Source: Antrodiella citrinella (lineage: Eukaryota > Basidiomycota > Agaricomycetes > Polyporales > Steccherinaceae). From it: a DNA stretch of 39,225 nucleotides. Under the pieces are notes generated by a model, which ran no database searches, was not told the DNA's origin, and worked only from the letters and a program-made list of their open reading frames with translations. The DNA is taken from NCBI GenBank assembly GCA_004802725.1, contig SGPM01000263.1, positions 1-39,225 on the forward strand, read 5' to 3'. Shown here in pieces: positions 11,730 to 22,680 of the stretch. The position numbers and the translations under genes were made by a program. Each line of letters begins with the position of its first letter. Position 1 is the stretch's first letter.

Positions 11730-11738
11730 TATAAAAAG
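11730..11738 (+). promoter_or_regulatory. TATA box of the sesquiterpene synthase gene
   Basis: TATAAAAAG lies 70 bp upstream of the ATG at 11800, a normal distance for a short fungal 5' UTR. It supports starting the protein at 11800 rather than at the upstream in-frame ATG (11674), which lies before the TATA box. A strong TATA box fits a regulated, non-housekeeping gene. Confidence 0.6.
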
Positions 11739-11799
11739 GGCCCGTGCTAGAAACTGTACAAGCAGTCCAACGAAGACATCGCTATTGCTCTACGCCATC

Positions 11800-13140
11800 A
11801 TGCCAGTTCCTGTCTCAACTCCCAGACTTCCCCAGACCTTGTACCTGCCAGACACAATGTCACAGTGGCCCTGGCCCCGCGCCATGAACCCTTACTACAC
11901 TCAAGTCAAGTCGGAGTCAACCGCATGGTTCCACAGTTTCAAAGCTCTCAAGCCCCAATCGCAATACGCCTTCGATAAATGCAATCTAGGTAAGAGACCC
12001 ACATCTCTTCACCAGCATATACGAAAACTGACCGTCCCGATCTAGCGCTTCTCGCCTCGCTTGCTTACCCCTGGCTTTCAAAAGGTTTCACCCTCACATC
12101 GTAGATCGCTTTTTACGTGATCTCATGGCAGTGTCTAGATCATCTCCGTACCGGCTGTGACCTCATGCACCTCTTTTTTCTGGTGGATGAATACACGGAC
12201 GTGCAACCTGCCAATATGGTCCGCGAAATGGTTGACATTGTGCTGGATGCTATGAAACATCCTCACAAGCCTCGTCCTCGTGGCGAGGTTGTCCTCGGTG
12301 AGATCACACGGCAGTGCGTACCTTGCACCTGCATGTCAAGGTATTTTCACTAAGTCGGATATTATTGTTCACAGGTTTTGGGAGAGGGGAATCAAGACCG
12401 CGAGCCTAACCTCCCAGAAGCATATGCTTTCGACGCTCGCAGATTTCCTCGAATCATTAGTCGAACAGGCTGCGGACCGCGATGAAGACAGGTACCGGAC
12501 GGTCGAAGAATATTTACGTCGTCGTCGCCAGAATGTCGGTACCAAACCCTCCTGCGTCCCGTTAGAACTTGGTCTCAACTTGGCGGACGAGGTGTTTCAC
12601 CATCCTGTTCTTGTCGAGTTAACAGACTACATCGTGGAAATCATCATTATTGATAATGTAAGTGGCCGCAATCTGGATGCTGGAGTCCTGTATCTAATAA
12701 CCTCGTCGCACCTTTAGGATATCGTGTCCTTCAATAGAGAACAAGCCTTGGGCGACGACCGGTATAACCTCCTTACAGTCGCTATGCGTCAGTACAACAC
12801 CGACTTTGACGGTGCCGTAGCGTGGGCGGCGCAATACCACGCAGATATTGAGCGGAAGTTCTTGCTGACTCTGATGCGAGTGCCGTCGTGCGGTAGTAAG
12901 ATGGACCAGCAAGTCTACACTTACGTTTGCGGATTGGCCAACTGGCCCCGGTGTAACGAGTGTTGGAGCTTTGAAGGGGCTCGTTACTTCGGAGACAAGG
13001 GTCTTGAGTACAAGCGGACACGACGGGTACCCCTCTTGCCGAAGGTTGTGAAGACGGAAAATGATTCGCGTAGGGAGGACGATGTCGTTATATCCCTGGT
13101 GGAGGAGATCGAGGATCAGCGCTCACTTCGTAATCCGTAA
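11800..13140 (+). CDS. Class I sesquiterpene synthase, protoilludene-synthase-like
   Basis: Five exons: 11800-11989, 12046-12084, 12139-12313, 12375-12657 and 12718-13140 (369 aa, phases consistent). It should ionise and cyclise farnesyl diphosphate in the cytosol. The Asp-rich Mg-binding motif is D93-E-Y-T-D97. The second metal motif is N229-D-I-V-S233-F-N-R-E237 (NDxxSxxxE), and the diphosphate sensor R318-Y319 follows a conserved Trp. All three are intact. The N-terminal block ([18 protein letters not shown], then [12 protein letters not shown] and [15 protein letters not shown]) closely resembles the basidiomycete clade that includes delta-6-protoilludene synthases. That product assignment is inference; related clades make other 1,11-cyclised sesquiterpenes. 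The second intron uses a GTTTCA donor, chosen because it gives the family's exact spacing. Two P450 genes downstream make a plausible cluster. It ends 145 bp from the convergent coiled-coil gene. Confidence 0.92.
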
Positions 13141-13285
13141 AGTCCTATTCCGAGCGTACAATATGCTTTCACGATACTGATTTCATTGCTGCAAATTGAT
13201 AATTTTTGTGGTCGTAATAGAAGCGTTTCACAACAGCGAGCCCTCCGAGACCTCATTGAAAAATTACTTCGCAAGCCTCAAAACA

Positions 13286-15411
13286 TCAGGATTGACTGCA
13301 TCGCCACATCGAAGAATTTGACGGGGATAAGCCTCTTGCTCTCTTGGCCGCTCGAGTGTTAGAATCATTACGACTGCGACCTCGACCCGGGATCGCAGGA
13401 AGTGCCTTGTCCGACTCAGGTGGTGGTGGGATTGGCGGTGGTTGTGGCTCCGAATTGAGCTTAACAATCCCAGTGTGATTAGCCGACAACTCAACGAGAA
13501 GTCGCTGTAGCAGTTTCTGATTGAACCCAACGTGCTTTAGACGAAGGCCCGCAATTGCGACTTTGCCGGAAAAGTAATTCCGCTCAATAGTCGTCATGAT
13601 GTTTTCTCGCTGGCTTCCGCCTGAAACCCTGCACCTCCACGTCGGATGCAAGGTATCCCTGCAGATTGACCGTCGAACCTGCAAGAAATAGGGTCAATTG
13701 TGACTCAGGAAATGCAGGACGATAAGACGTACCGAGTCACTGAGCTGTGTATAAGTCAAATGTACGGGTGTATCGGAAAGCTGGCATTCGTATGTGCCAG
13801 CATAGAACACATGCTCCGAGTCTTCGCGGTATATCACCTCCCATGTTTGCGCCATTGGTGCCGTCAGTGCTGTGTTCTCGGACCAACACTTGTCTGGCGA
13901 CGCATGCGGTTCGTAGAACGAAATTGGAAGAACGACAAGAGCGTCATGAGAAGTGCTGCCAAAACACCAAACAACATTTGCGTGACAAAAGAGTGCCGGA
14001 TAGGCATCACTATGTCCAGCAGTGAATCAGAGAGAAATTTGTTGATTGACGCGTGTTTTTGCTCACCACTCTACTCGAAGAGACTATAAAAACGGTTAGT
14101 TTTTCTATGATTTTTTGATGCTGCAAAGCTCGCTTACAGGCCTCATCAGCATCGTTGGATCTTGCAATTCACTGTCGGTGCTCGGTAAAAGCATTATATG
14201 CTGTGGTTTCATGATGCCGGAGACGTTTCGCTGCGATAATTGTGAGATTGAGCTATGAAAGAGTGGAGTAATCATACTAATGATGGATGGAATCCATGCG
14301 TTGATAGAGGTTTCGCTCGACCCGACGATCCTGCATCCGTAGTACGAACGGCCTGACAAAGGAATCAGCCTTCGGTGCACCGATGGAACATAACATTGTG
14401 AAACAGCTCACCTCGGTGGATACGACACGTGGCAGCAGTGTCTATTCGAACAAATGGGCTCCTGATGTACTCAAAATCTGAATATGATACTCACCTTCGG
14501 CCGGGGGATGGGGTATATCCTGACTTGCTCGTCAGTACGTGTTTCTTGAAGTTGCATTTGACATTCAGTACTGTCGGGAGCCGATATCTATGTGTATGTA
14601 CTTCATTAGCTTCTACGTGGAATCTTGGTACTCCGAGTGCAGAATTACATACCCGCAGAATCGGATGTTCTGTAGCGTTAATGTTTGTCTGAGGAATTTT
14701 AGTGATAGCAACCGGTTCCTGCCCATGTTATCGTTTGGTACAATTCTATAACAAGATTTCCTGGCTCACTGTATGCCTCAAAGCTCGTGAGTCCATAGAA
14801 ACATCACACGCTTGTGTCTGAAATGTTTCACGATTCTTCGAAGATTTGCAGAGATCAGTCAGCATACCCAATTTCGTGACTTCCGCGACCTATGAGGAGG
14901 CACATCAGGAAAACTTCTGAAGGTGCAATTGAGGTAGACTCACTAGTTTCTCGTTTGCGATACTATATTGTCTTTGCAAGTCTTCTAGTTCTCCTTTGAG
15001 ACGAGTGTTCTCGTCTGCTGACTATGACGCAACGTCAAAAGGGAAATGACATGACTGAAAGTGCCACGTTTACTCTGCACACTCCCAGAGCACATTCTGT
15101 CACTGTATCGCCCTCTGTCTCGAATTCCTTTAGATGTTTTGTCAAGATTGCGTCCATCTCCGCCCTCAGCAGCTTCACTTCCTCACGAAGCAACCTGTTC
15201 TCCTGTAGAAGATCCAGACATGAACGGACGCGACTTTGTTGACATCAAGCATGCGCACCTCTTCCAGTGGCCAATACAACTTCAGCTTCTCGTTCGCCGC
15301 TTGCAGTTCATCCTTCGTGGCCTGAAGTTCGCGACTGATCAGGTCCACGACACCCCATATTGCAGGCGGAACATCACTGCTGCCACGGTCATTCTGCGAA
15401 GATGAACCCAT
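13286..15411 (-). CDS. Coiled-coil protein with conserved C-terminal domain (paralogue B)
   Basis: Twelve minus-strand exons: 15259-15411, 15104-15202, 14944-15021, 14770-14889, 14653-14688, 14495-14587, 14412-14441, 14278-14352, 14138-14230, 14067-14083, 13733-14009 and 13286-13678 (487 aa, total length divisible by three). The ATG at 15411 is chosen because the following IWGVVDLISRELQATKDELQ aligns with the N-terminus of paralogue A. Residues 15-110 are coiled coil; 120-255 are a variable, intron-rich middle whose small exons are the least certain part. The C-terminal domain (about 260-400) holds HVFYAGTYECQL and KVAIAGLRLKHVGFNQKLLQRL, counterparts of IFYAGTFRC and FSGFNSRLYDEL in A. A poly-Pro stretch and a basic, NLS-like end (RAAKRARG) follow. 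The function is unknown. Its place between the synthase and the P450s is either incidental or a sign that the cluster was inserted into a tandem pair. Confidence 0.65.
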
Positions 15412-16036
15412 TTCAAAATCCAGGAGCAGAGCTCGTAGATGGTCTGCAGCCTGCTTGTTGGGTGTGTTCGAGGCGAGGCGGAGGAGACTGAGCTGGCGAA
15501 GGTTGGGCGAAGGCGCATTCGGCTGAGAGTCAGCAGTTAGTGACGGCAACTCGGATACGGTCCATTACGTGTATCGGCATAGGGAGACGGAACGGCGCGT
15601 TTACAGCCGCTGGTATCTTCATTTATGGAGGTCGGGAGCAGCGAAAGAAAACGGGGAATTCAACCACGAAAACGACAACTTGAGAAAGACTGCGTTGTAT
15701 TCATTCAAAGTTTGGAGAAGGTCTGACATGTCTGACGGGATATCGTCTGATCAAAGACGTTTTCGACTGGACGGCCCAGGGCAAAGAACCCTGCCGTCGT
15801 GTGTGCATGTTTGGCAAGAGCATCTTCCATGTTACTTGATATATCTACTACGAGATCAAATAAAGGGAGGTCTGCTAGTGCGTCGATCGGATGACAGCGA
15901 GGGCGACAGAGCAACAGAAGTAACAATTCCTGGACTTCTTGGAAAATCCCGCAAATGAGTGTATGAAAAGAATAAGTAAACTTGTACTAGTTAGTAATGC
16001 AATGGAGGTATTAGGACGTGTGAAGGAATGACTATT
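15412..16036. other. Intergenic stretch between paralogue B and P450 A
   Basis: About 620 bp, with paralogue B reading away to the left and P450 A ending on the right. Frames of 124-129 codons exist on both strands here but show no domain, no upstream splice support and no conserved motif, so I do not call a gene. Confidence 0.4.
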
Positions 16037-18323
16037 TCACTGGGTCGCAGACTCGATCAGTTCCACGTGAAGATGCATCTCTGTCTTACGAGACTCTCTC
16101 GAAACCGCCGGGTACACAGCGAATGATGTGTTCCACACGATGGGGTTGTCTCCAGGTTTGAACTTGAACGACTCGATCAAGAAGAAGAGGAACACTTCTA
16201 AATATGGGAGTCTAAATTAACAAAACTGCTACCGCCAGTGAAGGGTCAAAACACGTACTGAGCTCAAGTTCGGCATATTTGAAACCGCTGTGGGTTCATG
16301 ACGAAATTCAATGCCGGATCGACTGATAGTCAGCGATGCGACTCACATGCATGATCTTGGGCCGCCAGCGAAGGTCATCCTGTGGTCAGACCGGTGAGTA
16401 CACCCTGAAGCTCAGGATATCACACGAGACGTACATGTTGTGAAACGAACCACCGCACGAGTTCTTCGCGCTCTCCGGCAACGGATTTAACCAGCGCTCT
16501 GGCTTCCACTCATTAGCGTCTTCTCCCCATACATCCTTGCTCCTGTTGTATTTGTAGATCCCCATCGAGACGATGGTGCCTTTCGTGATGGGAACTTCGG
16601 TCATAGGCTTGTTGCAGATGTCGTTGACAGGTTTGAGGAGAGGCAGGACAATGTCGCGTTGAGTCCTGGTTAGATATCAGCTCTGACTCCCGGCGCTATC
16701 ATGAGTTGCGGTACTCACACTCTGTACATTGACAAGGTGGGAGGGTAACTAAGACATAGAAAGCAAGATCAGGTCAGTCGTGTGGATAGAGTCAACTCGA
16801 CTTACACCCGAAGCGTCTCACGGCAGACAGCGTCCAAGTAGCGAAATTCGTTCAGCGTGTCGTATGTGAGCTCTTCACCGGTGCCACGGAAGTCGTGAAT
16901 TTCCTTCCTCAGCTTCTCTTGGGCTTCGGGATGTTCGACGAGAGTGTGGAGAAGACGTGAAAGAGATGTGGACGTGGTGTCGACAGCTGCGAATACAATG
17001 GTGCTACGGCGGTAGAAAGTCAGAATTCTGCCTCCGGGAGCATCAATGGAAGCTCACTTCACTTGAGCGACTAGTTCGTCATACGGTAGACGGTCTTCTT
17101 CAGCTGCTTCCATATCGGCTCGCACTGGAGTGAGTGAGTGAGGAGTCAGATCACGTTCATCAAGAGATGCTGTTCATTCTTACATAAGAGACTCATGATG
17201 TCCTTTCCACCGGCCGCACCACTTTCCATAGCAGCCTTGCGTTCCTCGACAATGTCCTCTGACTTCTTCCACAAATGGTCGATAACACGCTTGAGCTTTT
17301 GCACCTTCTCGAACGGATACAGATTTAGCAAGAACCGGCGGAACTTCGGAGGGCCAAGCTTGATCAGCCACGGGCAGAAGAACCAAGGAAGGCCGACGGA
17401 GAAAACAGTTGGCCTTCAGAGTCAAAGTGAGAAAACAATACGTGAGACATAAAGTAATGGACTGACATGAGAGCTTTGATGACCGTGGCGTACTCATTTG
17501 GTGTCGAGTTAGTAAGTGGGTCGAACGAGTATCCCATAGTACCTTGTCTGACGAGCTCAGGGGCACCACGAGCTGTCCAGGCAGCAATGTTCATCGACCT
17601 AGCATTTCCCTTGACATCGGCGGCGATAACATTGCGGAGCTGTAAGAGTGAGGATAAGCCGCGATCTGGCCCCATGGAGGTGCAACACACAGTCTCAGCA
17701 ATGTTCAGGAATAATGGCGCGAGCTGTCTCATGTTTGCCGGCGAGAACGCTGGGTTTAGCAGCTTCCGCTGTTTACGGTGCACCGAACCAGTCACAGATG
17801 TGATGCCTTTACCGAACATGAGTGTGTTACCGCTGTTGTCGACAGATAGTGTTAATAATGTGAGATAGGGAATATGCTCAATGATGGGGTCACTTACGCG
17901 AGATATTCGGGGGCTTCTTCAAAGGCAGTAGGGTCCTTCACGAGGATTGTGTTCAGCGCTGCGGGATCCGATACATAGAGATATTTAGACTAATTTATGA
18001 TTAGCTATCTAGACGTGGGCGCACTGAGCCGTGGGACTCACTCCCAAGAAACCCCACATCTTGATAACCCCGCCGTAGTTCTCGCTGAGATCTCGCAAAA
18101 ACGGCCAGTAATTGCTGCTAGTCAATTCGCCCAAGTGTCCTTAAGGCAAGTCAGCGAATAGGAGACACGAAGAGGGTAATAGTGGATGCATACCGCTCAA
18201 GAAGGAGAATGGCTTGGGTCCAGGGATATGATCCAGACAAGATGCAGAGATGTAGCCCTTTATGATCCGCCAAAAGAGCCATGTCAAAACGCCGAGGGAG
18301 ATGAATTGTACTGAGAGTCCCAT
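16037..18323 (-). CDS. Cytochrome P450 monooxygenase A
   Basis: Twelve minus-strand exons: 18194-18323, 18042-18139, 17898-17989, 17467-17832, 17184-17413, 17058-17124, 16806-17003, 16719-16748, 16435-16665, 16347-16379, 16259-16287 and 16037-16197 (554 aa, all phases fit). Residues about 4-25 form a signal-anchor for the ER membrane, followed by the Pro hinge IPGPKP. The substrate-side WRKQR-type motif appears as HRKQRKLLNPAF. The I-helix is FAAVD336TT, the K-helix ExxR is E390-T-L-R393, WKPERW follows, and the haem loop FAGGPRSC491IG carries the axial Cys. All signatures are intact, so it should be a working class II monooxygenase that takes electrons from a P450 reductase. The substrate may be the terpene made by the nearby synthase (inference). 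It is a duplicate of P450 B, with matching exon layout. Confidence 0.92.
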
Positions 18324-19097
18324 AGAAGCTGTATCGACGAAGAGGTTGTGTAACAGTGATATATCCAGTGGAGAAGGTAGATGTTGTAGACCGAGTCCTA
18401 CTCGACCTTTTAACCATGCCAGCACATGTCCTGCTGCAGAATGTTGGAGGGGTGAAGCGGTACCGATGCAAGACAAGCAAGGAGTCATGGACGGAGGGGA
18501 TGCGCTATAAATCGGTCGGAGGAGCTATTCAGTTGAAGAAGCGACAGACCACGTTACAACTCGACATACTTCGGCGACTTGAAATTGAAAACGAGTGACT
18601 CACATTTGAATCATTGCCACAACAGTCAGGAATGTAGAGACATCACCGAAATGTCGAAGTGGAAACTCTCGCTAGAAGTAGAGCCGAGGACACTCGGTCC
18701 CGGAGGAGCTGGAGTGTACAAAAGACTTGGCACCATTGAATCATCTCATGATCACCACCACCCAACAGCGTGGCCTGTAACAGGTCGGGGGGCATTTCGC
18801 CGGCTGTGTCGTCTCAATCATTGAGGCAATTTTTGGACAGGAAGGGGACGACGGTCAACTGGTTTCAATTTGAGATGGAAGAATGTGATTATCGCATGGA
18901 TTATCAACTTCGAGCGAGAATTAGACCGCGAGCTCGTGACCGGCGCTGTCATGCGAGAAGTAAGTCACTTTACGCGGTGAAGGATCGACGTTCCTGTTCA
19001 CCATTGATTACGGCGGAATTGAATACTTCTGCTCCACAACAGGCTGATGAAGTACGCAGGTCCAATCTTACTATCCAAAGCTGCTGTTTTTCCGTGT

Positions 19098-19149
19098 TTC
19101 AAGAATTCAAACAGTTTGCCTTCAAGAATTCAAACAGTTTGCCTTCAAG
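19098..19149. repeat. 23-bp tandem repeat, about 2.3 copies
   Basis: Two perfect adjacent copies of a 23-bp unit beginning TTCAAGAATTC and ending GTTTGCC (19098-19120, 19121-19143) are followed by the first six bases of a third. Each copy contains an EcoRI-like GAATTC palindrome. It sits between the two divergent P450 genes. Confidence 0.9.
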
Positions 19150-19985
19150 TTATCTGTACGGCTTGAACACGCCGCTCCCAGCGAGGTCGGAGAGTGGTCC
19201 GTGATTGTTTATGAGCTGTGCAAACGAAGTCGTAAGAACAATGAATGATTGAGGAAACAAATCGACACACACCATCATGCACTTGACTCGGATGATACTG
19301 AGTACCGTTGTATTCAAGTCACGGGCGAGCGAGGAAGGTCCTCCGAGTCTTTGTGCTCGATCACGGTTCTCCAACCACCACGCTGTTTCGATTGAACGCC
19401 AATGACCATGGGACTTGGATGTACAAATTACACGTCAGAGTCGTAGATGACTTTCAAGTTTGTGGTAGCTGTAGTGACGACTTCGATTCAGTCCGGGTTA
19501 TCCCGAACGATCGAATCCGATCTTATCTTATCGCATAGTAAAACTCCCGCTGCCGGCGACCAGTGCCTAGTCGTTGCTTTTAGAAAAGTTCGACCCGATG
19601 TATCTTGAGTACTGAATCGGAGTACTGAGCACTAGTATCTTTAGCATAACCTCGAGTATTACTTGGAAGTAGCCCAAGGTCTCAAAGTTGAGCACTAAGA
19701 AGGAGCGACAACCGTTGGGTCTTTGGTTCCATGCTATCACACGTAACAACGATGTTCTATCGACTAGTATCGTGAGTATCCATTGTAATCCTCCAGTCGG
19801 TCTCTGATTTGTCTCTCAGATGACGTCCGCAATTGCGGCATGCACATACTAACAGTGGCTAGAACAGTGCGCGCATGCGCATGCTTGAACCCGTATCTCA
19901 TTATTAGTTCATGACGCACATTGCGCTTGCGATCCCGTTGAAACCGCGGCCCCGGCGGCCAGTGGGGGCCATGGCCCACGGTCGT

Positions 19986-19992
19986 TATAAAT
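19986..19992 (+). promoter_or_regulatory. TATA box of P450 B
   Basis: TATAAAT lies 93 bp upstream of the ATG at 20079. It is preceded by a GC-rich stretch (19945-19980) and is the only good TATA match close to the start. Confidence 0.5.
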
Positions 19993-20078
19993 TCAAACCC
20001 GTCGCCACGTACCTTGCATACCCCTCTCAATACCTCTGACGTGTCCGCTCAAATTGTCCTTGTTCAAGACCTGTCCTT

Positions 20079-22402
20079 ATGGGTATCCTAACGCAGGTTG
20101 TCGGGATCGGTGCGCTGACGTGGCTCTTATGGTCTCTTTTGCGAGACTATGTGAGCAGATCGTCATTGGATAACATACCTGGGCCGAAACCGTCGTCATT
20201 CACGACGGGTGAGTTCATATTTTCGCGTTTCTTGGCATGTATTAACCACCTATTTCGTTCCTATAGGTCATTTCGGCGAATTTATGATGAGCAGAGATGC
20301 TTGGCCATTCATGCGAGAGATATCGGACAAATTCAATGGTGTGGCAAAACTCCAGGCAGTCTTGGGAGTGAGTTCTTTTTCCATCAACCCAAAACATTTT
20401 GACCGATTATCGTCCCTCAGGAGAAGTTCCTTTACATCTCAGATCCTGCAGCAGTGTATACCATGTTTGTCAAAGAACCCACCGGGTTCGAGCACACGTC
20501 CGAGTTCCTCACGTATGTCACTTCAATGATAACATTTTGCTTTGCGCACGTTTTAGACTGAATGTTGAATGATCAGGGGGAATACGCTGTTGTTTGGATC
20601 AGGGCTTGGATCTACAAGTGGCGATACGCATCGCAAGCAGCGCAGGATGATTACCCCTGCGTTCTCGTTGAGCCATCTTAGACAACTGACCCCAGTTTTC
20701 GTACACGTCGCCGAAACCGTACGTGAAATGCACTCATCTATAAATTCCAGGCTTGCAAGTTCATACTCGACTTTTCAGCTACGTAATGCAATCGCCACGC
20801 AGGTAAAAGACCATCCTAAGGCCGATGTCAATGTCGCTTCTTGGTCCAGTCGCGCCGCACTTGAGATCGTCGGTCAGGGCGGAATGGGATACTCATTTGA
20901 CCCGCTGATAGACACCACACCAAACGAGTATGCTAACGCTCTCAAGAACCTGATGTAAGGTCGCTTTTTATACGAAGGCAGTCCATATCCTCACTTCTTT
21001 CTTCCCATACAAGGCCAACGTTGTTCTCCATTGCGCTTCACTGGTTCTTCATCCCGTGGTCGGTCTTCCTCGGGCCTCCACAATTCCGGCGATGGTTATT
21101 GGATTTATATCCAAATACGAACGCTCAGAAGCTCAAGGTCATTGTTGATACTTGTTGGCAGAAGGCGACGAGTATCGTTGCGGATCGGAAGGTCGCGTTG
21201 GAAACTGGGGACGAAGATGCGATCCAACGCGTCGGAGGTGGCAAGGACATCATGAGCATCTTGCGTAAGTTTGTTGATCACTGTCACATAAACTCTAGGC
21301 TGAATTGAATGCAGTACGAGCCAATATGAACGCATCGAAAGAAGATCGGCTACCATACGAGCAGCTCGTCGCGCAGGTCAAGTAAGAGCGTTACGAACAA
21401 TCATACGTACGTACAGAGCTGATCTGACTGCCTCCCATAGTACTTTGGTGTTCGCAGCGAGCGACACGACGTCAAATGCTCTCTCTCGAGTCCTGCATAC
21501 CCTGGTCATACACTCTGATGCACAGGAGAGACTGCGACAGGAGATCCGTGCTTTCCGTGAATCCGGTGAAGAGTTGACGTACGATAAACTGATTGAACTA
21601 CCATACCTGGATGCTGTCTGCAAAGAAACTCTGCGCGTGTAAGGAGACGTTATGTGGCATAGACATCACAGCTAATTCTCGTTATTCAGATACCCTACCG
21701 TTCTGGCGTTCGATAGAATGTAGGTCGAAGTAATCTCGTCTTACACTGCATTATCGCTGATCCGCTTCCAGCGCTCTCCGCGATACCGTCCTTCCTCTCC
21801 ACAAACCCATCGACGACGTACACGGTAATCCTATCACCGAGATTCCCATCACCAAAGGGACACTTATCACAGTTGGTATCTACACATACAACAGGCGGAG
21901 GGACGTGTGGGGCGAAGACGCTGACGAGTGGAAGCCTGAACGTTGGTTGAGTTCCCTACCAGAAAGAGCGAGAAATACTCCGAGTGGGAGCGTGTTTTCC
22001 AACATGTATGTGGTTTCGTGCGATTTTTATCTTGTTTATGATGTTGATTGTTTGGGTCGGACATAGGATGACTTTTGCGGCTGGGCCGCGATCTTGCATG
22101 TGAGTAACTTTTCTTCGAGTTTGGGAGATTCAATGGATCTGAATATGCGTTTCTATGAAAATGCAGAGGGTTCAAGTATGCAGAACTCGAACTCAGTGCG
22201 TACTTACTCGTCTATATCCTGCGCCTTGTTTCTTATAGACATGTTGTTGTCAGAGACTTTCCTTTTCTTCCTGATCGAATCATTCAAGTTCTCACAGGGA
22301 GCGACTGAGATCATCTGGAATACGTCTTTCGTCGTGTTTCCCTCTGTGTCGAAGGAGTCTTCAAAGTCCGAGATGCCTCTGCGTGTCGAATTGGTTCAAT
22401 AG
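20079..22402 (+). CDS. Cytochrome P450 monooxygenase B
   Basis: Twelve exons: 20079-20208, 20267-20367, 20421-20512, 20577-20954, 21014-21264, 21315-21381, 21441-21638, 21690-21719, 21772-22005, 22067-22099, 22167-22195 and 22254-22402 (563 aa). Features in order: N-terminal anchor (GALTWLLWSLL), hinge IPGPKP, HRKQRRMITPAF, I-helix FAASD348TT, ExxR E402-T-L-R405, WKPERW, and haem loop FAAGPRSC504IG. The haem loop has Ala in place of the first Gly seen in P450 A, which consensus FxxGxRxC tolerates. The last acceptor (22253) was chosen so that KTFLFFLIESFKF lines up with KVFLFFLIESFKF of P450 A. Eight exons have exactly the same length in the two genes. It should be an ER-anchored oxidase acting with the sesquiterpene synthase or in another pathway; the substrate is unknown. 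Confidence 0.92.
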
Positions 22403-22680
22403 TGGCTGGTGAAGGCTGTGCGTGGTATTTGGACTGGACACTCTGTTATCGACTTTCATTCAGTACCTGGTCATGTTCAAACTTTATGTAGCATACGTAT
22501 ATGTGTACCTATGACTGTGATTGAGACAAGAAATGAGAGTTGTGTTCCAAAAAAGTGAGGACGCAGTTATCCAGCCGAGCGTACAGGGTTAACGATTCGG
22601 GTTCCCGGTACAACAATCGTCTTCAATTGTTACATTCATGATCATTTGATACCGTTGCGCCGCCACCTTCAACATTCTCC

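Larger units (their letters stand above)
10085..11799. other. Gene-poor stretch upstream of the sesquiterpene synthase
   Basis: About 1.7 kb without a supported gene, between two start codons facing away from each other. Open frames of up to about 100 codons occur on both strands but lack splice-consistent continuation or any family motif. The stretch contains a C14 homopolymer (11626-11639) and a TATA box near its right end. It probably holds the regulatory region of the synthase. Confidence 0.45.
18324..20078. other. Divergent spacer between the two P450 genes
   Basis: About 1.75 kb between two start codons that point away from each other, so both promoters lie here. No supported gene; frames of up to 144 codons have no recognisable motif. 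It holds a 23-bp tandem repeat (19098-19149), a GCGCATGCGC palindrome near 19871 and a TATA box for P450 B. A shared spacer could let both enzymes be co-regulated. Confidence 0.5.

Noticed and set aside
15412..15549. Upstream extension of paralogue B to 15549
   Set aside because: The extension opens at TTG, not ATG, and the alignment with paralogue A begins just after the ATG at 15411. An extra upstream exon cannot be excluded.
15569..15958. Plus-strand frame of 129 codons
   Set aside because: No motif, no splice-linked continuation, and odd composition in an intergenic region.
18770..19204. Plus-strand frame of 144 codons in the P450 spacer
   Set aside because: It includes the 23-bp tandem repeat and shows no conserved domain; it looks like a chance frame.
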